Counted from the first letter of the stretch, positions 24,481-32,907 are shown. The stretch: DNA of 38,159 nt from an uncultured Prevotellaceae bacterium (GCA_937891085.1 CALAEY010000083.1:1-38159); one strand, 5' to 3'. Translations and numbers: made by a program. The notes: generated by a model not told the origin, from the sequence alone.

Positions 24481-24511
24481 TTGTAGATTATTTCTACTTG
24501 CTTTAACTTTG
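24481..24511 (+). promoter_or_regulatory. metY promoter
   Basis: TTG (24481-24483), 20 bp, then TAacTTTG (24504-24511), a close match to consensus, 38 bp before the first ATG. Its -33 box is only 2 bp from that of the divergent Lrp promoter. Confidence 0.65.
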
Positions 24512-24549
24512 CAACGTCAAACAAAAGGAAATAATAACTTAAAAATACA

Positions 24550-25845
24550 ATGACTATGGCAACAAAGAAATTACATTTTGAGACTTTACAGCTTCATGTA
24601 GGACAAGAGCAACCAGACCCAGCAACCGATTCACGCGCTGTGCCTATCTATCAAACTACGTCTTACGTATTCCGCAACTCACAGCATGCTGCCGATCGTT
24701 TCGGACTTCGTGACGCTGGCAATATCTACGGACGACTGACCAACTCCACGCAGGGTGTTTTCGAAGATCGCATCGCTGCCCTGGAAGGCGGAACTGCAGG
24801 CTTGGCTGTGGCCAGTGGGGCAGCAGCCATCACCTATGCACTGCAGAACATCGCCAGAAACGGTGACCATATCATCGCAGCCAACAACCTCTATGGTGGC
24901 ACCTACAACCTCATTGAGCACACGCTTACAACCCAAGGCGTGACCACTACCATCGTAGATCCCAGTGACCTAAAAGCTGTTGACGGTGCCTTCCTCCCCA
25001 ACACGAAGGCCATCATCGTAGAGACTTTTGGCAATCCTAACGCCAGTGTGACAGACATTGAGAAGATTGCAGAGATTGCGCATCGCCATCGTACCATCTT
25101 GATTGTGGACAATACCTTTGCAACCCCTTACTTGTTCCGCCCATTGGAACATGGAGCAGATGTCGTAGTAGAATCCGCCACGAAGTTCATTGGAGGTCAT
25201 GGAAGCACCCTCGGAGGCATCATCGTGGAGGCAGGCAAGTTCGATTGGAAGGCCAATGCCGACAAGTACCCTACACTGGCACAGCCAGATCCCAGCTATC
25301 ATGGTGCTGTATTTGCCGATGTGGCGGGCCCAGCAGCCTTCGTGACACGCATCCGTGCCGTCATTCTGCGCGATACGGGCTCTTGTATCGCCCCGCTTAG
25401 TGCTTGGATCCTGTTGCAGAGCCTTGAAACCCTCTCTCTGCGTGTAGAGCGCCATGTATACAATGCCCTCAAGGTGGTGGATTTCCTGTCTAAGCATCCG
25501 AAGGTGGCCAAGGTACACCATCCTTCCCTGCCCGATCATCCAGACCATGCATTGTATAAGAAGCTGTTCCCTGCTGGTGCGGGTTCTATCTTCACCTTCG
25601 AGATCAAGGGCGGACAGGAAGAGGCTTGGCGATTCATCGACCATCTGCAGATATTCTCACTGCTGGCCAATGTAGCTGATGTGAAGAGCCTGGTAATACA
25701 TCCTGCCACCACCACGCACTCCCAGCTTTCACCAGAGGAATTGGTGGAGCAGCACATCTACCCTTCTACCATCCGTCTGAGCATAGGTACGGAGCACATC
25801 GACGATATCATAGACGACATAGCACAGGCATTAGAAGCCGTATAG
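24550..25845 (+). CDS. metY: O-acetylhomoserine sulfhydrylase (PLP-dependent)
   Basis: 431 residues (429 from the second ATG, 24556). Member of the Cys/Met metabolism PLP family: it makes homocysteine from O-acetylhomoserine and sulfide. Seen: NIYGRLTNSTQGVFEDRIAA, LVDNTFATPYLFRP with the PLP-binding Asp, and the PLP Lys in SATKFIGGHGST. The long FDWKAN insertion after the lysine motif is typical of MetY rather than of MetB or MetC. An AHS-type enzyme using other thiols is possible. It is divergent from an Lrp regulator, and a terminator follows. Confidence 0.93.
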   Translation: MTMATKKLHFETLQLHVGQEQPDPATDSRAVPIYQTTSYVFRNSQHAADRFGLRDAGNIYGRLTNSTQGVFEDRIAALEGGTAGLAVASGAAAITYALQNIARNGDHIIAANNLYGGTYNLIEHTLTTQGVTTTIVDPSDLKAVDGAFLPNTKAIIVETFGNPNASVTDIEKIAEIAHRHRTILIVDNTFATPYLFRPLEHGADVVVESATKFIGGHGSTLGGIIVEAGKFDWKANADKYPTLAQPDPSYHGAVFADVAGPAAFVTRIRAVILRDTGSCIAPLSAWILLQSLETLSLRVERHVYNALKVVDFLSKHPKVAKVHHPSLPDHPDHALYKKLFPAGAGSIFTFEIKGGQEEAWRFIDHLQIFSLLANVADVKSLVIHPATTTHSQLSPEELVEQHIYPSTIRLSIGTEHIDDIIDDIAQALEAV

Positions 25846-25872
25846 AGGCACACAAATACAAGTACAACGATG

Positions 25873-25908
25873 GATTCCCTGCTTCGCGATAGAGCAGGGA
25901 ATTTCTTT
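25873..25908 (+). terminator. metY terminator
   Basis: ATTCCCTGCT, a 9-nt loop and AGCAGGGAAT form a 10-bp stem followed by TTTCTTT. It overlaps the stop of the convergent GH3 gene. Confidence 0.8.
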
Positions 25909-28900
25909 ATTCAATAGCTTGATAGAGCAGATCCTGAATGCGGGTACGGATATTCAGTGTGGACAGCTTATTAGGCCAGCGATGTGGATAGACGCGATTG
26001 CTGATAAAGACATAGACCATCTGATTGTCTGGGTCTACCCACGCACAAGTGCCCGTGAAGCCTGTATGCCCATAGACACTGGCAGGTGTCAACTCACCAC
26101 AATTGCTCTTGTCGAGGTCCTTTACATTGGGCTTGTCGAATCCTAAGCCACGATGACTGATAGTGGACGTGGTCGTCGTGAAGAGACGCACAGTAGATTC
26201 ACTCAGGTAGCGCTTGCCACGATACTCGCCTCCGTTGAGGAGCATCTGATAGATCTGCGCCACTTCCTCCGCTGTAGAGAACAAGCCTGCATTGCCAGAC
26301 ACACCGCCTTGGAAGGCAGCCGACTCATCGTGCACATAGCCTTGGAGCAACTGCTTACGCAGGAAGCCGTCTTCCTCTGTAGGCACGATTTCCGCCTTTG
26401 GGATTCTGCTGAGTGGCAGGAACAGTGTGCGTGTCAAACCCATAGGAGCATAGAATTCCTGCTCCAGATAGGCATCCAGGCGCATACCCGTCACAGCCTC
26501 CACTACTTGCTGTAGCAAGATAAAGCTGATGTCACTGTATCTATAAGTACGACTGAGCAGATTGGCTTCCGTGATGCGCTGATGGTAGGCATCCGTACGG
26601 AATGCCTCATCTATCCAGAGGTTTTCTGCCACTTGCAGGGTATGAGTCTCTGTCTTGGTCTCAGAAGTCAGTCCTTTCTTGTACTTGAAGTTCGGATTCA
26701 CCCACGTACGGGCATCGTACTGCACAGGATGCTTGCGGTCTTTCTTATTGTTCAGGATTTGTCCGCTATAGCTGTCGTCATCAATAGCCAGACGGTAGAA
26801 CGACAGTCCTGAAGGCAGACCTGCCTCATGGAAGAGTAAGCTGCGTAAGACGATGTTCTGCTTGTCTGTCCCCTTCAGGTATGGCAGGAACTTAGAGAGA
26901 GGATCCGAGAGATTGATGCGCTGCTCATCGTAGAGCTTCATCACAGCCAGAAGTGTGGCTGTGGTCTTAGTCAGAGAAGCCAAGTCATAGACATCCGTTG
27001 GGCGCACAGCCATCGGATGACCAGGAGTACTTCCCACATCCTTGCCATCGTAGGTACGAGTACCGAACACCTTATTATAAATCTCACGCTCATTCTTCAG
27101 TACCACGATCTGGCAACCAGGATAAGCCTGTTCCTTGATACCTTCCAAGGCTATCTCATCCACCTTTGCCAACAGTTCCTCATTCACATGATAATCGCCC
27201 AGCACCACCTTGGACTCTGCGGCAGGCAGCACATCCACACCTGCATTGACAGGGAAGAGCGTTCCGATACTGGTGGAGAGCCTACCCGTAGCAGCCGCCT
27301 TACCATAGACGATGTCTGCCACATGCGCCTGCACCTCCGCATCGGCCACATGTGCCAGAATCACAGCATCAGAGGCACTGACGGCCTCTGGCAATTGCTC
27401 CATGCCCTTGCCCACCGTAAAGAAGGCCGTCACCACAGGCACCTCATGCTGATAGTTGGCAAAGAATCCCTTATAGGCTGATGCATTCTGCGACAGCACA
27501 CAGGCCAGCACGCGCTGATAGCCTTCCAGGCGTTCTTGGAGTGTCTTGTACTGCGCAGCTGTCTGACCAGCAGGAAGGTTGATCACCTCTGGCGTGCCAT
27601 ATTGCTTCAGTTGGTCTACCAATGCTGTAAGCGCCTGGGCATTGCCACCCAGATTCAGCACTGCTATCTTATGGGCAATGGTATCGAATGGCAGCACGGC
27701 AGGGTCATTGCCCAGTACCGTCACAGCCGCCTTATTCAAGGTATGCAGCATCTCCGTGGCCCTGGTATCATTGATGCGCTCCGAGAGTCCGCTGATCTGC
27801 ACATGCTGTTTCTTATTCAATCCAAGGGCGTACTTATAGGTCAGTATCTTGCGGCACTTGGCATCTAGCAGTTCCATAGGCACCTGCCCCTTCTTCACGG
27901 CCTGCACCAGAGCTCTGAATTCCCCTCTGATGCCCATAGGCACCAAGAGAAGGTCAGCTCCAGCCTTCAATGCTTGCAGGCAGGTGGTACCCTCGGCACT
28001 GGCCACGCCCTTCATCTCCAGAGCATCTGTGAAGACCAGTCCCTCGAAGCCCAACTCGCCTTGCAGCAGATCCGTCGTGATGTTGTGCGATAGGCTGGAA
28101 GGCAAGCCGCTTCTTTCAGAGAGCTGTGGCACATCCAGATGCCCCACCATGATACCGTCTACACCTGCGTTGATAGTCTGCTTGAAGGGGTAGAGCTCTA
28201 TGCTGTCCATGCGTGCACGTGTGAAATTCAGCGTAGGCAATGCCTTATGCGAGTCCACATCCGTATCGCCATGTCCAGGGAAATGCTTCGCTACAGCAAC
28301 CACACCGCCCGCTTGCAAACCCTGCATGTAGGCGATGACCTTACGAGCCACGTTGGCTGGATCCTCGCCAAAGGAGCGGGTGTTAATCACAGGGTTATTC
28401 GGATTATTGTCCACATCGGCCACAGGCGCAAAGTTCACCGTGATGCCTATCTCCCGCATCTGGCGGGCGGTTTCCAGTCCGTAGGCATAGATCAGAGAGT
28501 CTTCCTGAATACAACCTAAGACACGATTGCGCGGATAAGACACTGCATCCGTCATGCGCATGCCCAGGCCCCACTCTCCGTCGCAGGTGATCATCATCGG
28601 GATGTCAGTGAGTTCTTGCGCCAGATTGATCACGGAAGCCTGTCCTTGCAGCTTACCCCCTGAGAAGAGCAGACCGCCTATGTGGTAGTTCTTTACCAGC
28701 GAATTCAGCAGATTGCGATTGGCTTTGGTCAGCTCTGGGGTCAACTTATAGACCATCAGCTGCCCCACCTTCTCCTCCAGCGAGAGGCGGTTCATCTGTT
28801 CCTCCACCCATTGGCGGCAGGCCTCGTTTCCAGCCACAGAGTTACCTATGATAGGCTTCACTTGCGCCTCTATCTCCTGGGGCATAGGTCGGAATCCCGC

Positions 28901-28963
28901 CTCCGTATTGAGATTCCAACACCAGCAGGTGAGCAGTACCAGCAGTGCAATCAGCTTCTTCAT
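25907..28963 (-). CDS. Glycoside hydrolase family 3 (NagZ-like) fused to a serine beta-lactamase-like domain
   Basis: 1018 residues. A signal peptide (about 1-22) leads into a GH3 domain with the NagZ-type loop KHFPGHGDTDVDSHKALP (226-243), which supplies the His/Asp acid-base pair, and the nucleophile Asp313 in FTDALEMKG. A GH3 C-terminal-like linker follows to ~590. The last ~420 residues are a class C beta-lactamase/esterase-like domain with SLTK at 663-666, the Tyr of YSD near 809 and a C-terminal HTG box. The pairing suggests combined removal of GlcNAc and of a peptide or acyl group from peptidoglycan fragments in the periplasm (inference). It is third in an operon after the two 5'-nucleotidase genes, with a 15-nt gap. 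Confidence 0.93.
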   Translation of the reverse strand: MKKLIALLVLLTCWCWNLNTEAGFRPMPQEIEAQVKPIIGNSVAGNEACRQWVEEQMNRLSLEEKVGQLMVYKLTPELTKANRNLLNSLVKNYHIGGLLFSGGKLQGQASVINLAQELTDIPMMITCDGEWGLGMRMTDAVSYPRNRVLGCIQEDSLIYAYGLETARQMREIGITVNFAPVADVDNNPNNPVINTRSFGEDPANVARKVIAYMQGLQAGGVVAVAKHFPGHGDTDVDSHKALPTLNFTRARMDSIELYPFKQTINAGVDGIMVGHLDVPQLSERSGLPSSLSHNITTDLLQGELGFEGLVFTDALEMKGVASAEGTTCLQALKAGADLLLVPMGIRGEFRALVQAVKKGQVPMELLDAKCRKILTYKYALGLNKKQHVQISGLSERINDTRATEMLHTLNKAAVTVLGNDPAVLPFDTIAHKIAVLNLGGNAQALTALVDQLKQYGTPEVINLPAGQTAAQYKTLQERLEGYQRVLACVLSQNASAYKGFFANYQHEVPVVTAFFTVGKGMEQLPEAVSASDAVILAHVADAEVQAHVADIVYGKAAATGRLSTSIGTLFPVNAGVDVLPAAESKVVLGDYHVNEELLAKVDEIALEGIKEQAYPGCQIVVLKNEREIYNKVFGTRTYDGKDVGSTPGHPMAVRPTDVYDLASLTKTTATLLAVMKLYDEQRINLSDPLSKFLPYLKGTDKQNIVLRSLLFHEAGLPSGLSFYRLAIDDDSYSGQILNNKKDRKHPVQYDARTWVNPNFKYKKGLTSETKTETHTLQVAENLWIDEAFRTDAYHQRITEANLLSRTYRYSDISFILLQQVVEAVTGMRLDAYLEQEFYAPMGLTRTLFLPLSRIPKAEIVPTEEDGFLRKQLLQGYVHDESAAFQGGVSGNAGLFSTAEEVAQIYQMLLNGGEYRGKRYLSESTVRLFTTTTSTISHRGLGFDKPNVKDLDKSNCGELTPASVYGHTGFTGTCAWVDPDNQMVYVFISNRVYPHRWPNKLSTLNIRTRIQDLLYQAIE

Positions 28964-28978
28964 CTTTCAGTCTTGGTT

Positions 28979-29827
28979 TTATTTCTTGTTCAATGTCAGT
29001 GCATAGTTTCCTACGAACACCCCATTCTTCCCCGTATGGAAGAGGGTGACGCTCTTTCCTGTGGCATCCTTGATATAGACAGGTTTCTCCATGTAGGTGT
29101 GGGAGTGTCCGCCCAGCACCACGTCTATGCCGCGAGTCTTGGAGATGACCACGTTGTCAGAGTACTGTCCTGGGGTGTCGCCATAGTCGTATCCTAAGTG
29201 TGAGAGACAGATCACCACGTCGCATTTCTGCTTGTCGCGCAGGATCTTTACCATCTCATTGGCAGCCGTGGCAGGATCCTTGAAGGCCACGCCCTCACAT
29301 TTAGAGGCTTGTACCAGTCCTTCCAACTCTGGAGAGAGTCCGAAGATGCCTATCTTCAGTCCGTCACGTTTCAGGATGACATAGGGTTTCACCAGTTTTT
29401 CCACCACCGTGCCCTTGAAGTCGTAGTTGGCGCAGACGATGGGAAACTCCGCCATGCTGAAGATGCGTGCCATATTGTCCAAGCCGAAATCGAACTCATG
29501 GTTGCCAATAGTCATGGCATCATAACCCATCAGGTTCATGGCCTTCACCTCCAGTTCGCCCTTGAACATGTTGTAGTAAGGCGTACCCTGTGAGATATCT
29601 CCACAGTCCAGCAGGAGCAGGTTCGGATGCTGCTCACGCATCTGCTTGATGTATGCTGTGCGACGGGCCACGCCACCCATGCCTCTGTAGCGATCGGCAG
29701 AGGTAGTTTCCAATGGCTCCAGCCTACTATGTGTATCACTGGTATGCAGCAGATAGAGTTCTTTCTGCTGTGCGCTTGCCACGCTCACTGTGAGCAGCAG
29801 CATCAGTATCATAAATATCTTTCTCAT
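28979..29827 (-). CDS. Metallophosphatase, 5'-nucleotidase catalytic half
   Basis: 282 residues with an N-terminal signal peptide (IFMILMLLLTVSVASAQ). The calcineurin-like dinuclear metal motifs are all present: LLHTSDTHSRL, LLDCGDISQG, TIGNHEFDFG and VVLGGHSHTY. This is the catalytic domain of periplasmic UshA-type nucleotidases that hydrolyse nucleotides or UDP-sugars. The substrate-binding C-terminal domain is absent and is encoded by the gene immediately upstream (16 nt gap), so the two probably form one split enzyme. Confidence 0.92.
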   Translation of the reverse strand: MRKIFMILMLLLTVSVASAQQKELYLLHTSDTHSRLEPLETTSADRYRGMGGVARRTAYIKQMREQHPNLLLLDCGDISQGTPYYNMFKGELEVKAMNLMGYDAMTIGNHEFDFGLDNMARIFSMAEFPIVCANYDFKGTVVEKLVKPYVILKRDGLKIGIFGLSPELEGLVQASKCEGVAFKDPATAANEMVKILRDKQKCDVVICLSHLGYDYGDTPGQYSDNVVISKTRGIDVVLGGHSHTYMEKPVYIKDATGKSVTLFHTGKNGVFVGNYALTLNKK

Positions 29828-29843
29828 CGTCAGTTCCTCCTAG

Positions 29844-30602
29844 TTATTGCACTGTGACACGGCCTTCCACCTTCGAGGTGACCTTCTCGCCCCTGGCAGT
29901 GCATTGCTTCACGTAGTCCATAAACACATCCCTCAGCACGGAGCCCTCAGGAAAGTCCTTGCTCTCCACCTCACGGAGGGCCGTCATACCATCATTCCCC
30001 TCAGCCAGATAGTCTATAGTAGCTAAGGTGTAGACCCTGTTGTCATCGATAGGCTGACCACCCACCTCTGCACTTATCAGTTCGCCTTTCGACATCACGA
30101 TGCGTGCTCCGCTGATGGCCTCACCGCCACGCCCAGCTATCTGTCCGAAGAGCTTGCGCAGCTGACTGCCTTTGATGCGAATCACACAGAGGGCATTCTC
30201 AAACGGCAGTATCTCAAAGACGTTTCCCACGGTGATATCACCCTCTGCCAGCACATTGCGTATGCCGCCTATGTTCATCAACCCCACATCAGCAGGCTGT
30301 GGCAGCACCCTGACAGCCGACTCCCTCAGCACATCGGCAATGAGGTTTCCAAGCAGGTCTTCCGGTCGGTTCTTGTCCATAGCGAGGGCAGACTGTCCCA
30401 CCACACTGTTCATCGTACCTTCCAACTGGGTCTTATAGGGCACTATCAGTGCCAACGCCCCTTGATCTTGCACGGCATCATAGCGATCGGAGATCTGGGT
30501 GCGTGATACAGCGACGCTCGTCACCCCATAATGGCTGCTATGACAGGCGCTGCACAGCAAGGCAGTACCCATCAACATGCCTATGATTAAGTTTCTATTC
30601 AT
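29844..30602 (-). CDS. 5'-nucleotidase C-terminal domain protein, probable lipoprotein
   Basis: 252 residues. The N-terminus ends its hydrophobic stretch at ALLCSAC, suggesting lipidation at Cys20 although the lipobox is imperfect. The rest fits the 5'-nucleotidase C-terminal domain, with GNLIADVLRES, VGLMNIGGIRNVL, NVFEILPFENALCVI and YTLATIDYLAEGNDGM carrying the substrate-stacking aromatics. It is first in the operon, followed by the catalytic half. Anchoring this half in a membrane would tether the pair. Confidence 0.9.
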   Translation of the reverse strand: MNRNLIIGMLMGTALLCSACHSSHYGVTSVAVSRTQISDRYDAVQDQGALALIVPYKTQLEGTMNSVVGQSALAMDKNRPEDLLGNLIADVLRESAVRVLPQPADVGLMNIGGIRNVLAEGDITVGNVFEILPFENALCVIRIKGSQLRKLFGQIAGRGGEAISGARIVMSKGELISAEVGGQPIDDNRVYTLATIDYLAEGNDGMTALREVESKDFPEGSVLRDVFMDYVKQCTARGEKVTSKVEGRVTVQ

Positions 30603-30631
30603 ACCTTTATATTATTGTTTTTAATTAGACA

Positions 30632-30659
30632 CAAAGATATAAAAAAAACAGATAGCAAA
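30632..30659 (-). promoter_or_regulatory. Promoter for the 5'-nucleotidase/GH3 operon
   Basis: Minus-strand -7 box TAtcTTTG (30632-30639) is a perfect match. TTTG at 30656-30659 lies only 16 bp upstream, so the -33 assignment is weak. Confidence 0.5.
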
Positions 30660-30688
30660 CCTGCATCAAGCAAAAAAAGCAAAAAAGA

Positions 30689-30720
30689 TTTGTATATCTC
30701 CCAAAAAGTTCGTTACTTTG
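30689..30720 (+). promoter_or_regulatory. rplS promoter
   Basis: TTTG (30689-30692), 20 bp, then TTacTTTG (30713-30720), a near-consensus pair. The resulting leader to the ATG at 30804 is about 78 nt and contains GCGCAA and TTGCGC segments that could pair around the purine-rich middle, a possible ribosomal-protein leader structure. Confidence 0.55.
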
Positions 30721-30803
30721 CACCGCTTTTGCGCAATCGCTGTCAGGATAAGGTAGAGAGAGAAGCCTGGTATGTTGCGCAGTTACATTAAAATTTATAC
30801 AAA

Positions 30804-31172
30804 ATGGATTTGATTAAAGTTGCCGAAGAGGCATTTGCCACTGGCAAAAAATTTCCAAAGTTCAAGGCTGGTGACACAGTGACTGTTGCTTACCGCATCG
30901 TCGAGGGTAACAAGGAGCGTGTACAGATGTACCGTGGTGTAGTGATCAAGATCGTAGGTCATCAGGAGAAGCGTCGTTTCACCGTTCGCAAGATGTCTGG
31001 TACAGTAGGTGTAGAGCGTATCTTCCCTATCGAGTCTCCGCACATCGACAGCATCACAGTGAACAAGGTTGGTAAGGTACGTCGCGCTAAGCTTTACTAC
31101 TTGCGTAAGCTCACTGGTAAGGCTGCTCGCATTAAGGAGAAGCGCTCAGGCGCTCGTGCCGTTGCTGAGTAA
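30804..31172 (+). CDS. rplS: 50S ribosomal protein L19
   Basis: 122 residues, the usual length. FKAGDTVTVAYRIVEGNKER, VQMYRGVVIKI, FTVRKMSGTVGVERIFPIES and KVGKVRRAKLYYLRKLTGK are the family sequence. L19 sits at the 30S-50S interface of the ribosome. The gene is single, with its own promoter, a leader of about 80 nt and a strong terminator. Confidence 0.97.
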   Translation: MDLIKVAEEAFATGKKFPKFKAGDTVTVAYRIVEGNKERVQMYRGVVIKIVGHQEKRRFTVRKMSGTVGVERIFPIESPHIDSITVNKVGKVRRAKLYYLRKLTGKAARIKEKRSGARAVAE

Positions 31173-31197
31173 TCTGCTCGTACGACCTGCACGACAT

Positions 31198-31239
31198 AAA
31201 AAGAGACATCCAATATCATTTGGGCGTCTCTTTTTTCTT
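31198..31239 (+). terminator. rplS terminator
   Basis: GAGAC, then CCAA, pair with TTTGG and GTCTC in a bipartite stem followed by TTTTTTCTTTT. The A-run on the left makes it potentially bidirectional; it contains the stop codon of the convergent small gene. Confidence 0.8.
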
Positions 31240-31425
31240 TTCCTCATGTCCACCATAGATGGTTTCCCCTCCACTATCGCCATACAGCGCATCTTGAAAC
31301 GAGTCCCAGTCTTGAAATCCTGCCAGCAACGACAGTCTATCCAGCGTCTTGCGGTTGGGTTTCTTTAGAATCTCATGCTCCACAGCTTCCATCAGTTTGC
31401 GAAGCGCTTGTCTCTTTTTCTCCAT
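31216..31425 (-). CDS. Small unrecognised protein (69 aa)
   Basis: 69 residues, no signal or membrane segment, rich in Lys and Glu. The start MEKKRQALRKLMEAVEHEIL looks like an amphipathic helix, and DRLSLLAGFQDWDSFQDALYG is a compact core. I recognise no family, but small proteins of this type next to rplS look conserved in Bacteroidales to me (uncertain). A minus-strand promoter ends about 8 nt before the ATG, implying an almost leaderless mRNA. The stop is inside the rplS terminator stem. Confidence 0.6.
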   Translation of the reverse strand: MEKKRQALRKLMEAVEHEILKKPNRKTLDRLSLLAGFQDWDSFQDALYGDSGGETIYGGHEEKKKETPK

Positions 31426-31433
31426 AACGTGTG

Positions 31434-31466
31434 CAAAGTTACAATTTTTTTTCTTACCTTTGCAAA
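31434..31466 (-). promoter_or_regulatory. Promoter for the 69-aa gene, overlapping that of the formyltransferase gene
   Basis: Minus-strand TTTG (31463-31466), 21 bp, then TAacTTTG (31434-31441), only 8 bp before the ATG at 31425, so transcription would start at or a few bases before the start codon. On the plus strand TAccTTTG (31455-31462) is a good -7 box for the gene at 31492. The two divergent promoters overlap. Confidence 0.5.
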
Positions 31467-31491
31467 CAAAACAAGAAATAATAGAAGAATA

Positions 31492-32679
31492 ATGAAAGAA
31501 TTAGCACTCAAGTACGGATGTAATCCGAACCAGAAGCCCTCACGTATCTTCATGACGGAGGGCGAGCTCCCCATCGAAGTGATTAACGGCCGTCCTGGCT
31601 ACATCAATTTCCTTGATGCCTTCAATGCCTGGCAACTCGTGAAGGAACTGAAAGCCGCCACCGGTTTGGCTGCTGCCGCCTCGTTCAAGCATGTCAGCCC
31701 TGCTGGTGCTGCTGTAGGTCTTCCCCTCACGGACACGCTGAAGAAGATATACTTCGTCGACGACATCAAGGAGCTGAACGATAGTCCTATTGCCTGCGCC
31801 TATGCTCGTGCCCGTGGTGCTGACCGCATGTCGAGCTATGGCGACTTCGTCGCATTAAGCGACACCTGCGACGCTACCACCGCCCTGCTGCTGAAACGTG
31901 AGGTGAGCGATGGAGTCATAGCTCCCGACTATACCGCTGAAGCTATCGAGATTCTGAAGGATAAGCGCAAGGGCACGTATAACGTCATCAAGATAGACCC
32001 AGCCTACAAGCCCGAACCCATCGAGCGCAAACAGGTGTTTGGCGTCACCTTCGAACAGGGCCGCAACGAGATTCGTCTCGACGACGATACGCTGTTTGAG
32101 AACATTCCCACTCAGAACAAGATGTTTACTGCAGAGGCTAAGCGCGACCTCATCATCGCCCTCATCACACTGAAGTATACCCAGTCGAACTCAGTATGCT
32201 ACGTCAAGGACGGCCAAGCCATCGGCATCGGAGCCGGACAGCAGAGCCGTATCCACTGTACCCGTCTGGCAGGCAACAAGGCCGACATCTGGTGGCTGCG
32301 CCAGCATCCGAAAGTGATGGCCCTGCCCTTCAAGGAGGAAATCCGCCGTGCTGACCGCGACAACACCATCGATGTGTACATCTCTGAGGACGAGCATGAC
32401 GACGTGCTGCGCGACGGTGCCTGGCAGCAGTTCTTTACCCGTCAGCCTGAGGTGCTCACAATGGAGGAAAAGAAAGCCTGGATTGCCCAGAACACGAAGG
32501 TAGCCCTCGGCTCTGATGCTTTCTTCCCCTTTGGCGACAACATCGAACGTGCCCACAAGAGCGGCGTGGAGTTCATCGCCCAGGCTGGTGGTTCCGTTCG
32601 CGACGACCATGTCATCATGACATGCGACAAATACGGTATTGCTATGACATTCACTGGTGTACGCTTATTCCATCATTAA
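31492..32679 (+). CDS. AICAR formyltransferase, stand-alone (PurH C-terminal-domain type)
   Basis: 395 residues from the ATG at 31492; the frame is open further upstream, but that part runs through the promoter. The protein is an AICARFT domain without the IMP cyclohydrolase (MGS) half of classical PurH. The catalytic Lys-His pair is in SFKHVSPAGAAVG, with further conserved segments ALKYGCNPNQKPSRIF and SNSVCYVKDGQAIGIGAGQQSR. It transfers a formyl group from 10-formyl-THF to AICAR late in purine synthesis. A separate IMP cyclohydrolase or full PurH must lie elsewhere. A small basic protein gene follows after 3 nt. Confidence 0.9.
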   Translation: MKELALKYGCNPNQKPSRIFMTEGELPIEVINGRPGYINFLDAFNAWQLVKELKAATGLAAAASFKHVSPAGAAVGLPLTDTLKKIYFVDDIKELNDSPIACAYARARGADRMSSYGDFVALSDTCDATTALLLKREVSDGVIAPDYTAEAIEILKDKRKGTYNVIKIDPAYKPEPIERKQVFGVTFEQGRNEIRLDDDTLFENIPTQNKMFTAEAKRDLIIALITLKYTQSNSVCYVKDGQAIGIGAGQQSRIHCTRLAGNKADIWWLRQHPKVMALPFKEEIRRADRDNTIDVYISEDEHDDVLRDGAWQQFFTRQPEVLTMEEKKAWIAQNTKVALGSDAFFPFGDNIERAHKSGVEFIAQAGGSVRDDHVIMTCDKYGIAMTFTGVRLFHH

Positions 32680-32682
32680 GCT

Positions 32683-32880
32683 ATGAGTAAAGAAGACGAT
32701 TTCCAAAGCATTCTGGAGAATGGCATCTCCTTTGGTCGTGGTGGCGGTCCCCGCAAAGAGGAAGACAAGGTAAAGACCAAGGCCAAGAAGAAAAAGTACG
32801 TCACCGGTGCTCACGGTAGCGGCTCTGCCCGTCAGAAAGCCAAATACCGCGAGCAGCGGGCTAACCGCCATAAGAAGTAA
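32683..32880 (+). CDS. Small basic protein (65 aa), unknown
   Basis: 65 residues. An acidic N-terminal helix (MSKEDDFQSILENGISFGRG) is followed by a strongly basic tail dense in Lys, Arg and Gln (KTKAKKKKYVTGAHGSGSAR). No family recognised. The tail looks suited to nucleic-acid or ribosome binding (inference). The ATG is 3 nt after the formyltransferase stop, so it is cotranscribed and probably translationally coupled. Confidence 0.65.
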   Translation: MSKEDDFQSILENGISFGRGGGPRKEEDKVKTKAKKKKYVTGAHGSGSARQKAKYREQRANRHKK

Positions 32881-32907
32881 GAGGTGAGAAACAAAACTAT
32901 TAATGAT

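Noticed and set aside
31375..31491. Extended N-terminus of the formyltransferase
   Set aside because: The extension runs through both divergent promoters and the small gene, and the family begins at MKELALKYG.
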